DNA of 64,000 bases from Chiridota heheva (Eukaryota > Echinodermata > Holothuroidea > Apodida > Chiridotidae): positions 346,001-410,000 of the forward strand of contig JAIGNY010001593.1 in the NCBI GenBank assembly GCA_020152595.1, read 5' to 3'. Below the pieces are notes generated by a model. That model did no database searches, was not told where the DNA came from, and was given only the letters and a program-made list of their open reading frames with translations. Made by a program: the position numbers and the translations under genes. Shown one piece after another: positions 11,524 to 23,556 of this stretch. Position 1 is the stretch's first letter. Each line of letters starts with the position of its first letter.

Positions 11524-12515
11524 TTGTTTTTCTTTTACACACAATCCCAGAGCTCCGTGCTCGTGAATGGAGAGATAACTGATTGGTTTAACACTAGTTT
11601 TGGTGTTAGGCAAGGATGTGTTGTGTCACCCCTGCTATTCAACACCCTACTCGAATTAGTCATGGCCCAAGCACTACGTGACCCAAACAAAGGGAGTGAC
11701 CATTAATGCCCACACACAATCAACAACTTCCGTTTTGCTGACGATATAGTGCTAGTCAGTGCTAGATGATCTACAAGAACTAATAAACAAAAGTGCCTAA
11801 AATCAGCCAAGACTCCGGTTTGGCTCAGCGGCAAACATCGACAAAACGAAGGGACAAGTTTTATCTTGAAGGAAAATACATGGCGCCATCCGTATAGGGG
11901 ATGAAACGCTTGAACAAGTAGAGCAGTTTGTTTACTCAAAACTGTAATATCAGAGAATGGAACAAGTACAGAGGACATTACGTCAGGAGTGACGTAAGCA
12001 GGAGGAGCCTTAAGCAGCTGAATATCATATGGACAAGTGACATTGGCCTAAATACAAAGGTCCAATTATACACCACCCTAATATTGTCCATACTGCTGTG
12101 TGGTGCGGAGGCTTGGATGATGAGACGAGAGGGTGAGCAGAGGCTGAATGTTTTTGAGATGTCTTGTCTCCTTAGTCACTTGGAGTCACAAGACTTCAAA
12201 AACTGAGAAACCAATATGTCAGAGACACCCTTGAAGTTGGCAAGTGTAATGGAAAGAGTTCATTCCACAAGGCTGAAATAGTTTGGGCACCTGAAGCGTA
12301 TGAGGCATACTCGTTACCCAATACTAACACTCAAAGGCCAGATACACGGCACCAGACCTAGAGGTAGACCACCAAAAGATAGGCAGACTGTGTTAAGGAG
12401 GACATGTAATCTCGCCCGTGGCATCAACTCCTTAGTGGCAGCAAGAAGGCTGACTCAAGACAGGAAAAATTGGAGGAAACTAATTATGGAGAAGCCAACG
12501 CGTGGAATCTGATGA
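11524..12515 (+). pseudogene. LINE reverse-transcriptase relic (non-LTR retrotransposon, 3' part)
   Basis: This is the C-terminal half of a LINE ORF2, which would have made cDNA by target-primed reverse transcription. The first open segment (11,545-11,703) encodes the RT motif GVRQGCVVSPLLFN. A different frame at 11,722-11,766 encodes NFRFADDIVLVS, with the catalytic Asp pair of the FADD box at 11,734-11,745. A third segment (11,995-12,206) has the thumb-like KVQLYTTLILSILLCGAEAW. The segment at 12,300-12,512 has the C-terminal RPRGRPPKDR and DRKNWRKL patterns seen after the RT in RTE-like LINEs. At least three frame changes and stops make it inactive. The 5' part and endonuclease are missing, typical of 5' truncation. 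Clade assignment is uncertain. Confidence 0.85.
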
Positions 12516-12539
12516 AACCAGCGTGGAAGGCGTAAAAGT

Positions 12540-13073
12540 TAGTAAGTTTTGTCTTGCAAGAGAGGAAAATTATGAGGGATTGTGATTATAATCTTCCTTT
12601 TATATCTAAAAGTAAATGAACAGGAAGTAAATATTTCTTTGAGATTAAAAATGGTGTTTTTCTTATGAAAGAAACATTACCACATTGCAGTGTTTTATTT
12701 TTGTGAATTGGCACTCCTATACATACAGGCACAAAGGAAAATAACAGTGACATGTATTTGTGTCAAAATTTTAACTGTAACAATAATACAGCTTTGAAAA
12801 ATACAGTTTTTGATTCAAAATGCTGTTTTCTTTTAAGTACTTAAGGAACTTTAGCAGATTGAAGTGTTTTGTACAGCGGAAATGGCACTCCTAATACATA
12901 CAGACATAAAGGAATATACCAGGAACTTATATTCGTGTCAAAATTGTAACTTTCTTTTTGTCTTGCAATTGGGCAAAGCCTTAACGGATTGTGATTATAA
13001 TCTAATGAAGAAATATACCCTTCAAGCTAAAGTTAAGAAAATTATATATCATTTTTTTAAATGGTGCTTTCCT
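12540..13073 (+). repeat. Family D tandem repeat, third block
   Basis: Three more degenerate units (about 12,540, 12,720 and 12,890) show TCTTGCAAGAGAGGAAAAT, GATTGTGATTATAATCT and ATGGTGTTTTTC words. The last unit breaks off at AATGGTGCTTTCCTTAA, exactly where the 2.1-kb insertion starts. The interrupted text resumes at 15,212 with AACTGACAGAAAATC. Confidence 0.65.
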
Positions 13074-15214
13074 TAACCCTTACTCTTCCAGAGCATTTGA
13101 GATTACAAATGTTATTTTCGGGAACTTTTTGGAAAGGGGGGCTTCTTAAAAATTTATTTTCATTTTCTACTGTAATAAATTAATGTTATGTGAAAGCCAA
13201 GACTTTGGACTTTATGTTGGTGTGCATAATTCTCTGGTCAAATATGCAAATTTATGCAAATGAGGTCATTAATTCAGATTATTAGATGTCCTAAAACTGC
13301 TATCTTTGTGATATTCTGCTCTCTTGTGGCTGATTAGAAGAAGAAAAAATATTGATAGAATTTTTGAATTGTTGAAAGAAGGACTTTTCATTTGATTGTA
13401 CTCTTGATTTTTTTTGAGCAAGGAAAAAAATCATACATCAATTTTAACCTAAAAATTGACCTGATTTTGCCAATGATTCATCTGGGTTTAGCCCTATACT
13501 TTCCTATAAACATGCATTGTTCCTTTCTATGATGCACTAAACTAATATAATATAAAAAGGAAATGTTAACACCAATATTCAAAAAGAATGTTATGCAAAT
13601 AATATGCAAATTAGCTAAGTTACTTTATTTATTATGCACAGGCCTAAAATTTTCAGTTTATGCCCCAATTTCAGCCATTGGAAGCTTTGAAAATACTTAT
13701 ATTTATTCAGGTTATGCTGAATGTCTTGTAGAAACTTACTTTTGTTGACTCCAATAGTAAAAGGGTAAAAAGGCAGAGCACCAGTAATCATGTTGACGTT
13801 GCCAAACTTGGTATCCTTTAGTGACAGTTGGTACCGCATATTAAATGCCAACAAATTTGTCCAAATACAGGAAAATCCTAAAGAGAAATATATTTTCAAC
13901 TGTTTCCAAAGTTATACAGACATTTGGGGTGGGGCGCTTGGGATTTTTCTTGGCTGTTTTTATTTTGCAAGGCGGGACTAGGGGTATATCCCCCCATAAT
14001 ATGGCCCTCTTCCAGGATCCAAATTGCTTTAAAGAAAAGGATTTCCCCCTAAATGGGACTGCTTGGCCCCCATCATGGGTCTCTTGTCCCCAACATGGGT
14101 ATCTTTCCCCAACATGTCTCTTTCCCATAACATGGGACCATTTTCCCTTAAAAATTGTAATCCTACTCCTGCACCAATTGAGATTTCACGAAATAGGTAT
14201 ATGAGCACTGTTGCTCTACAAATTAAGGGTTGATCTGTAAAGTTTCATCCAAAAAAAGGACAATTCGTGTTAATCACGTCAGATTTTAGTAACCCATTTA
14301 CTTGTTTGAAATCCTTACAACTAAATAATCCTAGCTAAATTATAGTGTTTTTGCAAGGATCCGCACTAACGTTAGCTAAGCCTAAAGTTAGGCCTAAAGA
14401 ATATTGTTAGCATGAAGTTTGAAAAAAATGCACTCGCGATTTTAGAAATTAAAAAAAATCATTTCACCTGGTTCTGATAATCTTTGGGCCTCTTCTGGGT
14501 TGGGTCCAGGTATTAAAAGATCCCCATCACTGGCAATAAGCCTTCTGACTCTTTCTTCTCCTCAGTGTCACTTTGAAACAAGATTCGGGATAAACATTGT
14601 TCTGTGACGGTAGCACAGTGACGTCTCAACGTAAATGTCAAAAAATCTAAAAATAATTTGAGTGCTGTAGCTATAAAATGTTGCTAGGAACAATCAAGGG
14701 AGTATATCTTTTATTGCAGTAATTCACGTGGAAGCACATTGTTTTCGCTACAGAATGGTGTTTGAAACTTTTCATTACGATAGGGGTGGATCACAATTTT
14801 TTTAAATAAAAAGGGTCATTAAATCACAAATTAACAACATTTCACATATTTTACAAATAATTAGAAAAAATATGACCAGGTATGAGCAAAATTTGATTAG
14901 ATGTGGACAATATGACTTGTCTACCTACTATATATATATAATTAAAAAAAACAATTAATTTATTTTCTAAACAATTTTTGTCAATTTTTCAAAAATATTC
15001 ATTTTTTGGGACATTGCAAACAAAAAGTGAAATGTTGGAATGTTTGGACAAAATTTACCCAAAAAAATGAGTAAAAACCCCCCATAAAATACAAAACTCT
15101 AAAAAATCTTTCTGAGATCTTTTATAGGATTTTGGTAAGGTCCCGATTTCATTTTTAGAAAAAGGTAGTTTGAAAAGGACGATATTATTGCCATGTGGTA
15201 GAGTAAGGGTAAAC
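13074..15214. mobile_element. 2.1-kb insertion with piggyBac-like ends
   Basis: The left end is TTAACCCTTACTCTTCCAG (13,074). The right end is TGGTAGAGTAAGGGTAA (about 15,197-15,213), preceded by ACGATATTATTGCCATG as in the small piggyBac-like units. The outer sequence on both sides is one family D unit, so the interval is an insertion. Only short open frames are present and no transposase was recognised. It could be a larger non-autonomous relative, or a small unit that took a later insertion inside it. The right TTAA has decayed to GTAA. Confidence 0.55.
13985..14145. repeat. Degenerate C-rich minisatellite
   Basis: Within the 2.1-kb insertion, words of the type CCCCAACATGGGTMTCTT recur about six times with variable spacing (for example at 14,070, 14,089 and 14,107). 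The 119-codon open frame that crosses it has low-complexity composition and is not credible as a gene. Confidence 0.5.
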
Positions 15215-15879
15215 TGACAGAAAATCTAATATAGTGAAGTGTTTTATTTTCATAAATTAGCATCCGTTACAAAAAGGAATATAGTGATAAGTGTATTGTG
15301 TCAAATTTAACTTTTTTGTCTTGCATGAGATCTAGAGCAAAATCATAAAGACTTGTGATTTAAATATTACAGCTATATATATATGAAAATATATATGAAA
15401 AAATTAATGCTTAGCTAAAGCTTTGAAAAAAATACTGGTTTGCTTTGAAATAAAATAAGGTTTTTCTTTTGGTAACAGAAACTTGGAAGTGTATTTGTGA
15501 ATTAGCACCCGGCCCTTATTGTCTACATCAAAGTAAAAGAATGCAACTATTTGTGCTAAATTTTCAAACTTTTTATCTTTTTTATTATTACACTTAATTT
15601 GTGCAAATTTTATGTTTATTCATACATTCTCAGAATTGCATTTCTGTGTTATGAATTGTAGATTTGCAGATTTTGATCCATGTTTTTTAGGTCATATGAA
15701 TATAGTAGGTATTGGCCTGTTATTACACGACTGCGGGTACAATATGAAGAACAAAAAAAGGCTCCTAAAATATGTTGAGAAGATATTTGTCTTAGGATTT
15801 CTCAACATAAGAGCACCTACGCTCAAAATATTTTCTTCAAAATGGAGATTATTCATGGTTTACATGTAAAAGCAATTGA
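15215..15879. repeat. Family D last unit and left flank of the 104-bp satellite
   Basis: 15,215-15,510 continues family D (AACTGACAGAAAATC, AGAGCAAAATCATAAAG). 15,600-15,879 holds a family E-like segment with GGCTCCTAAAATATGTTGAG and ATTTCTCAACATAAGAG. This resembles 18,780-18,835 on the other side of the satellite, so the satellite lies inside family E sequence. Confidence 0.5.
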
Positions 15880-18715
15880 AGTATTGTTATCCATATGCAT
15901 CTGTAAAACTATGAACTAATAATTTGTACAATCTTAACCTGGGACAGTTATCTTCATGCATGGTTTTGTTTTATAGCAATTTAACTAATAATGCCTGTAT
16001 GTATATGTAAAACTATGGACTAATAATTTGTACAATCTTAACCTGAGACTGAGTTATCTTTATGCATGGTTTTGTTTTATAGCAATTTAACTAATAATAC
16101 CCATATGCATCTGTAAAACTATGGACTAATAATTTGTACAAACTTAACCTGAGACTGAGTTATCTTCATGCATGGTTGTTTTATAGCAATGTAACTAATA
16201 ATACCCATATGCATCTGTAAAACTATGAACTAATAATTTGTACAATCTTAACCTGGGACAGTTATCTTCATGCATGGTTTTGTTTTATAGCAATGTAACT
16301 AATAATACCCATATGCATCTGTAAAACTATGGACTAATAATTTGTACAATCTTAACCTGGGACTTGAGTCATCTTCATGCATGGTTGTTTTATAGCAATG
16401 TAACTAATAATACCCATATGCATCTGTAAAACTATGGACTAATAATTTGTACAATCTTAACCTGAGACTGAGTTATCTTTATGCATGGTTTTGTTTTATA
16501 GCAATTTAACTAATAATACCCATATGCATCTGTAAAACTATGGACTAATAATTTGTACAATCTTAACCTGGGACAGTTATCTTCATGCATGGTTTTGTTT
16601 TATAGCAATGTAACTAATAATACCCATATGCATCTGTAAAACTATGGACTAATAATTTGTACAAACTTAACCTGAGACTGAGTTATCTTTATGCATGGTT
16701 TTGCTTATAGCAATGTAACTAATAATACCCATATGCATCTGTAAAACTATGGACTAATAATTTGTACAATCTTAACCTGGGCCTGAGTTATCTTCATGCA
16801 TGGTTTTGTTTTATAGCAATGTCTCTAATAATACCCATATGCATCTGTAAAACTATGGACTAATAATTTGTACAATCTTAACCTGGGACATTTATCTTCA
16901 TGCATAGGTGTTTTATAGCAATGTAACTAATAATACCCATATGCATCTGTAAAACTATGGACTAATAATTTGTACAATCTTAACCTCGGACATTTATCTT
17001 CATGCATAGTTGTTTTATAGCAATGTAACTAATAATACCCATATGCATCTGTAAAACTATGGACTAATAATTTGTACAATCCTAACCTGAGACTGAGTTA
17101 TCTTCATGCATGGTTGTTTTATAGCAATGTAACTAATAATACCCATATGCATCTGTAAAACTATGGACTAATAATTTGTACAATCTTAACCTGAGACTGA
17201 GTTATCTTTATGCATGGTTTTGTTTTATAGCAATTTAACTAATAATACCCATATGCATCTGTAAAACTATGGACTAATAATTTGTACAATCTTAACCTGG
17301 GACAGTTATCTTCATGCATGGTTTTGTTTTATAGCAATGTCTCTAATAATACCCATATGCATCTGTAAAACTATGGACTAATAATTTGTACAATCTTAAC
17401 CTGGGACAGTTATCTTCATGCATGGTTTTGCTTATAGCAATGTAACTAATAATACCCATATGCATCTGTAAAACTATGGACTAATAATTTGTACAAACTT
17501 AACCTGAGACTGAGTTATCTTTATGCATGGTTTTGCTTATAGCAATGTAACTAATAATACCCATATGCATCTGTAAAACTATGGACTAATAATTTGTACA
17601 ATCTTAACCTGGGCCTGAGTTATCTTCATGCATGGTTTTGTTTTATAGCAATGTCTCTAATAATACCCATATGCATCTGTAAAACTATGGACTAATAATT
17701 TGTACAATCTTAACCTGGGACATTTATCTTCATGCATAGGTGTTTTATAGCAATGTAACTAATAATACCCATATGCATCTGTAAAACTATGGACTAATAA
17801 TTTGTACAATCTTAACCTCGGACATTTATCTTCATGCATAGTTGTTTTATAGCAATGTAACTAATAATACCCATATGCATCTGTAAAACTATGGACTAAT
17901 AATTTGTACAATCTTAACCTGGGACAGTTATCTTCATGCATGGTTTTGCTTATAGCAATGTAACTAATAATACCCATATGCATCTGTAAAACTATGGACT
18001 AATAATTTGTACAAACTTAACCTGAGACTGAGTTATCTTTATGCATGGTTTTGTTTTATAGCAATGTAACTAATAATACCCATATGCATCTGTAAAACTA
18101 TGGACTAATAATTTGTACAATCTTAACCTGGGACTGAGTTATCTTCATGCATGGTTTTGTTTTATAGCAATGTCTCTAATAATACCCATATGCATCTGTA
18201 AAACTATGGACTAATAATTTGTACAATCTTAACCTGGGACATTTATCTTCATGCATAGGTGTTTTTTATAGCAATGTAACTAATAATACCCATATGCATC
18301 TGTAAAACTATGGACTAATAATTTGTACAATCTTAACCTGGACATTTATCTTCATGCATAGTTGTTTTATAGCAATGTAACTAATAATACCCATATGCAT
18401 CTGTAAAACTATGGACTAATAATTTGTACAATCTTAACCTGAGACTTGAGTCATCTTCATGCATGGTTGTTTTATAGCAATTTAACTAATAATACCCATA
18501 TGCATCTGTAAAACTATGGACTAATAATTTGTACAATCTTAACCTGAGACTGAGTTATCTTCATGCATGGTTTTGTTTTATAGCACTTTAACTAATAATA
18601 CCCATATGCATCTGTAAAACTATGGACAAATAATTTGTACAATCTTAACTTGAGACTGAGTTATCGTCATCTATGGTTTTGTTTTATAGCAATTTAACTA
18701 ATGTTACCCAGGGCT
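15880..18715 (+). repeat. 104-bp tandem satellite, about 27 copies with higher-order structure
   Basis: Each unit contains CCCATATGCATCTGTAAAAC, TATGGACTAATAATTTGTAC, ATCTTAACCTGGGAC, ATCTTCATGCATGG and TTTTATAGCAATGTAAC. Starts are about 104 bp apart (ccatat at 16,101, 16,205 and 16,309). Variant units recur in the same order: the block with GCAATGTCTCTAATAA followed by CATAGGTGTTTTATAG at 16,810-17,010 reappears at 17,650-17,850 and again near 18,170-18,370. This points to multi-unit duplications. There is no open frame of note. Confidence 0.98.
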
Positions 18716-19560
18716 ATGCATTTAGAAACCTTGTGCAGTCCATAAAAAGCACAAAATTAAAAAAAAAAAAAAAAGTAGGGTCTAAAAAGCTTGTATGTTG
18801 AGGAGAAATTTGTCTTTGAAATTCTCAACATGGAATATGCAACCATGCATGTACAATGACATTTAGCGAAAAAAAGTATTATTTTCATGGCTTTAGTTTA
18901 AAGCAATTTAACTGATGTTTGATATTATCTCTTTTCATCTGGAAAAGTTTAAGCTAACAATTTTTGCAGTCTGTATGAAAAGTTTACAACTAAGAAGGAC
19001 ACCAAAAAAGTTTTATACAAAAGCTTGTATAAATTTATCTTTGAAGTTCTCTAAAACTAAGCTATGTACATGGTTTTCAGTTTAATGTAAATAAACTAAA
19101 TGTTACCTCAAGAAATCTTTAAGTTAATCATTTGTTCGGTCTTCAAAAAAAAAATGGCTCCTTAATTTAGAGCTTATGTGATGAGTTATTTATCTTTGAA
19201 ATTCTTCTTAGAGAGCATCCAGCTATGACCAAAGACTTTTACTCAAAATAGTTATTTTCATGGTTTTAAGATGAAATAATCTTACCTACCTCTCTGCATA
19301 TTTAAGCATCTAAAAAAACCATTAATTTTGTAGTAATGTCACTTTAATTCCGCGACAGTTATTGATCAACTTGTCAGTTCTGGGTACGAAAATTTCGACC
19401 AATCAGAATAACTGTATTGCTTATGTACCTCTACCTTTAACACGATAACTAGCTTTAAGCAAATCTTTTGTTCAGTTTAAAAAAAAATGCCACCTTATAA
19501 AGAGGCTGTTGCTTAAATATATTAATCTCTCTGGAATTCTCGAAAGACAGCTTCCATCCT
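18716..19560 (+). repeat. Family E degenerate repeats
   Basis: Three to four imperfect ~170-bp units (18,716, 18,945, 19,100 and 19,440) share words such as AAAAAGCTTGTATG, TTTGTCTTTGAAATTCTC and a CATGGTTTTMAGTTTAA-like end. A further fragment is at 21,222-21,310. They flank the 104-bp satellite on the right and may be its source sequence. No coding signal was found. Confidence 0.5.
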
Positions 19561-19652
19561 GAACAACCGTTAAAGCCAATATGGTGACTGCATTATTGAC
19601 ACAAATTTATAAGCTCTCCGTCAATTGCAGTGCATTTGTTAGGCTAATTATG

Positions 19653-20563
19653 TATCAAATTTACTTTGAACTAAATATAATTAATATTCATGCATGCATA
19701 AACACCTGGAGATATTTCAGGAATGATATCCTTGTTAAGATGCAATCTGACGTTTGAAACGGAAGCGATCATTTGTACACTGTGCTTGTTGTTTAAACAC
19801 GAGTTTTAGATACCTGAAGTATGTTTATTCTGAATTTCATTTGTGAATTTTCAGAATGTTTTTTTCTCATTTGATTGCTAATTTGCAATAGATTTTAAAG
19901 GAACACTGATCAGCCGAAATGTGAGGACGTTTTATTCAAGAGTCTCTGAAATATCGGTATGCACTTTTCATACATGTGATAGTAGGTGTTTATCAAATTT
20001 ACTTTGAAGTAAATATAATTAATATTCATGCATGCATAAACACCTGGAGATATTTCAGGTATGATATCCTCGTTAAGATGCAATCTGACGTTTGAAACGG
20101 AAGCGATCATTTGTACAATGTGCTTGTTGTTTAAACACGAGTTTTAGATACCATACAGTATGTTTATTCTGAATTTCATCTGTGAATTTTCAGAATGTTT
20201 TGTCCTCATTTTATTGCTAATTTGCAATAGATTTGAAAGGAACACTGATCAGCTGAAATATGAGGACGTTTTATTCAAGAGTCCCTGGAATATCGGTATG
20301 CACTTTTCATACATGTGATAGTAGTGTTTACTTATTAGATTTACTTTGAACTAAATATAATTGATATTCATGCATGCATAAACACCTGGAGATATTTCAG
20401 GAATGATACCCTTGTTAAAATGCAATCTGACGTTTTAAAACCTTGCTAATTTGCAATAGATTTTAAAGGAGTACTGATCAGCCGAAATGTGAAGACGTTT
20501 TATTCAAGAGTACCTGGAATATCGGTGTGCACTTTTCATACATGTGATAGTAGTGTTTATTAA
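19653..20563 (+). repeat. Three tandem copies of a ~340-bp unit
   Basis: Copies begin at 19,653, 19,992 and 20,336 with ATYARATTTACTTTGAA. Each includes ATTCATGCATGCATAAACAC, CTGGAGATATTTCAGG, GCAATCTGACGTTT and ends with CACTTTTCATACATGTGATA. The third copy has a deletion of about 115 bp (after 20,435). Copies one and two are nearly identical, so the duplication is recent. Confidence 0.95.
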
Positions 20564-20632
20564 TAAGCTTTAATATAAATGTTTGAATCAACCAAAATTA
20601 TTTCTAATACTTATTTTTCAACGACAACAATA

Positions 20633-21202
20633 TTAAAGGATTAGCTTAGGGGTCAAGCAAGTCCATTTTATATTTTCTTCATATATTATTTGTGTAGAAT
20701 ATATATCATTTGTGTAGAAACATTTATATATTGATAAAGAGATATTTAAGTTTAAAGTTTTGTATTATTTGTGTAGAAACGACTAAAATCAGGCTAGTTG
20801 TGACTCACAGCCTCAGATTCCTCAAGTTTTTGTATTCTATCATATTTTTGTCCTGCAATTTTGTGGCTTAAAAACCATTGGATATGTCTGGATAGTAGTA
20901 AAACAGAATCTAGTAAGAGTAACTATAATATAGCACCTGAAGAAAGGAAAAATAATTCAAACAGTAAAAAAGATAAATCAATTTTCTTCAAAAAACATTA
21001 CCAATTGTTAAGAATGTGCAGATCAGGGCGGAAACCTTTCATAATAGACTCACTACACCATGTCATTTCTACACAGATAAGACCAGAGTTTTAAGCTCCT
21101 TAACGGAATAAGATTTTTAAATGCTTTCTTCACCATGTTGTTTCTGTTAAAGTCCTCTTTGGTATAAGATAAACTTGCTTGACCACTGAACTAATCCTTT
21201 AA
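20633..21202 (+). mobile_element. TIR element family A (MITE), about 570 bp
   Basis: The left end TTAAAGGATTAGCTTAGGGG, followed by TCAAGCAAGT, mirrors the right end ACTTGCTTGACCACTGAACT, followed by AATCCTTTAA (ending at about 21,203), giving ~30-bp inverted repeats. TTAA is present at both outer edges and may be the target duplication. A 77-codon open frame inside (20,861) has no recognisable domain. A second copy is at 44,527 and a decayed third at about 15-555. Confidence 0.75.
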
Positions 21203-22514
21203 AATTTTGTGCTGAAAAAACAAGCAAATAAAAATGGCACATTAAAAAGGTTATATATCGTTGAGGTGCTAATCTAGGAATTCTCAAAAGAGATGTATGT
21301 TTACATGTTGAAGCACAAATACTTCAAACTTGAATTGATTGCATCGATCGTTAACCCACATGCATGCACAATCTCTGTATATTCATTGTAGGCCTATCGC
21401 ATCAAGTTGGAATTTAAGTTCTAAATTGATGAAGTTCTATTTAAAGTATTTTGACGTTCGTTCAGGAAAGAATAATTTTAAGCACAAAACAGAAATCTGT
21501 GACATTTTAAAACCAAAAATTATGCAATTTTTCTTAACAAACTTTGCATCCTTTTTTGTTCAAGTTCTAAAAAGATAGCAGCCATTTTGATACATGAAAT
21601 AGTCCAAACTGAGCCAGTGATTACATTGAAGATTGTTTGGTACAAGAGTGAAAAGTTTGGTCCAAAATTTAGTTTGATGTGAAGAGGAAAGATCTCTTCC
21701 CATAGTCCATTAGTCCACATGCATTCACAATCTTTACACATCCACTTTGTTTAATAAGCTGTTAACAATTTATTTTGAACTTATAAGTAATTAGTATCTA
21801 TTAATGAATAAATACGCATTTTAAAAACCCAGCATTCGGAGATGTTTGTAAAAGAAAAATATCATTTATGAATAAATTTAATTTTATGCTCCTATTCAGT
21901 GTAAAACAGGTATTAAAAGCTATTTCCATTTGGAATTACATTTTAAAGCACTTAATTATGTATTTATATTTTGATGTTTAACTGTTTTTATGATTTTCAT
22001 GATGATTTACTAAAGCCATTTTATTTAGAATTACATTTTGAAGCACTTAATTATATATTCATACTTTTGATGTTTTACTATTCATAAGAGATTTTAATTT
22101 GTATTTGGTACGTCCTTTGAGTATATGATTATCTTAGCTGTATGAATACATGACTTTTCCAATTGTATGCACGATGTGTACGTGATAATCAGTTACATCC
22201 ATAGATCTTATTTTGTTTTTCAAAACAATTAAATGATATCCATCATAGAGAACAGGCAAATGACAAATTGTGTCTGTCCTATATTTTTGTTTGTTTGTCT
22301 AATGCATCATGGATAAGCAAACTGGGGAAAATGGGTGAATTTCTTTCTGGCTGTTATAATATTTAGCAAATTTATGATATGTTTATGCATGGTGGAAATG
22401 TTTTAGCTTAGAGAAATTTTAGGCATTACAATTAAGGTTCCATTTTATGCAAGTACAAAATGGCTCTCCAAGGCTAAAAGGACATACCAGCGGTTACAGG
22501 GGTTTGTGTCTATA
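21203..22514. other. AT-rich stretch with a 97-bp degenerate tandem pair
   Basis: At 21,932 and 22,029 the words GAATTACATTTTRAAGCACT and TTTTGATGTTTWACT recur, giving a ~97-bp pair. 21,222-21,310 holds a family E fragment. No gene was seen. Confidence 0.5.
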
Positions 22515-22877
22515 CCCCACAGAAATTTTACCTTGCAGCATGCTTGCGACAAGCTAACAATTTTTAGCTTGTGCAAGCGTGCTGCAAGCTTGCACAAGCA
22601 TTTTTCTTCAAGCGTGCGGCAAGCTAGTATTTGGAACAAAAACTAGTTTGCAAGCTTGCTCAAGCTAATGTTAGCTTGCGCATGGTAGCATAAAATATTT
22701 CTTAGCTTGCAGAAAGTTTTGTTAGGTTGCGCAAGCTGCTACATGTGTATGCTAACTTGTTCCAAATATTAGCCTGCAGCACGCTTGCTGCAAGCTTGCA
22801 GCATGATTGCAAGCTAAACATGTTAGCTTGTTGCAAGCATGCTGCAAGCTTGCTGCAAGCTAATATTTCTGTAAGGG
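22515..22877. mobile_element. AGCTTGC palindrome-rich TIR element, short copy
   Basis: The left end CCCCACAGAAATTTTACCTT and the right end (reverse complement) CCCTTACAGAAATATTAGCT pair as terminal inverted repeats. Both are followed inwards by GCAGCATGCTTG-type sequence. The interior is a run of overlapping, self-complementary AAGCTTGCAGCAAGCTTGC words that can fold into many alternative hairpins. A longer copy is at 32,032-32,853. No coding capacity. Confidence 0.75.
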
Positions 22878-23351
22878 TTACAATCTGAACAAGAGCTGTT
22901 TGGGCTCGCTTGATCATGACCATGTTGACCCAAGGGAAAGATGCTCCACCATCTTCACATTGGTGCAATTGCTAGGAACTGGTCTCCAAAAAGACTTCTT
23001 TTCTCCCTCAATTTCCAGATCTCCATGGCCGGCACAACCTCTAATTTGATCATGGAACTCTTTTATAATAACTCCCTCTCACACAATTACTCTAACAATA
23101 ACTTCTGAGCTGTCCTTTAAATTTGAACAATTAAGTAAAAAAACAAAAACAAGACAAAATAAGATTAAATTTAGATTTTTGAAACATCTTCTCCTTCACA
23201 ACTACCTTGTCACCACTATCCACCACCTTCTGTAATTAACCTGTACTTTTACACCTTTAAAATAATATTCTTGTACATTGCACCATCCTGTATATTATTT
23301 TGATAAAATGTAACATCTCCGGTACTGTGTGACTTAAGCTGTTAATGTACT

Positions 23352-23556
23352 CAGTAGCGTAGCCATGGGGGAGGGGGGGGGGGGGCGTCCTAATTTTTTT
23401 TTAAATTGGGATATTTTAAAAATAATTTATATATATTTTTTGCTTTTAAAACCAAAATCTCCTTAGAACTGGGTTAAGTTTGAACACTTCATCTTGGGAA
23501 GGGGGTCTAGGATCTTCTTGGACCCTCTAAAATTTGTAATGTTGGCTATGCCACTG
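23352..23556. mobile_element. hAT-like MITE with perfect 8-bp target duplication
   Basis: The left end CAGTAGCGTAGCCATGGGG and the right end TGGCTATGCCACTG are inverted repeats. The 8 bp AATGTACT lies immediately outside both ends (23,344-23,351 and 23,557-23,564). An 8-bp duplication with CAG...CTG ends is the hallmark of hAT-superfamily insertion. The interior is GC-poor apart from a G-run at 23,367-23,386 and encodes nothing. Confidence 0.9.

Noticed and set aside
13845..14204. 119-codon plus-strand and 95-codon minus-strand frames
   Set aside because: They cross a C-rich degenerate repeat inside an insertion and overlap on opposite strands. No family resemblance.
15880..18715. Possible CRISPR array (regular repeats of about 104 bp)
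   Set aside because: Whole units are repeated without unique spacers, and the context is animal DNA.
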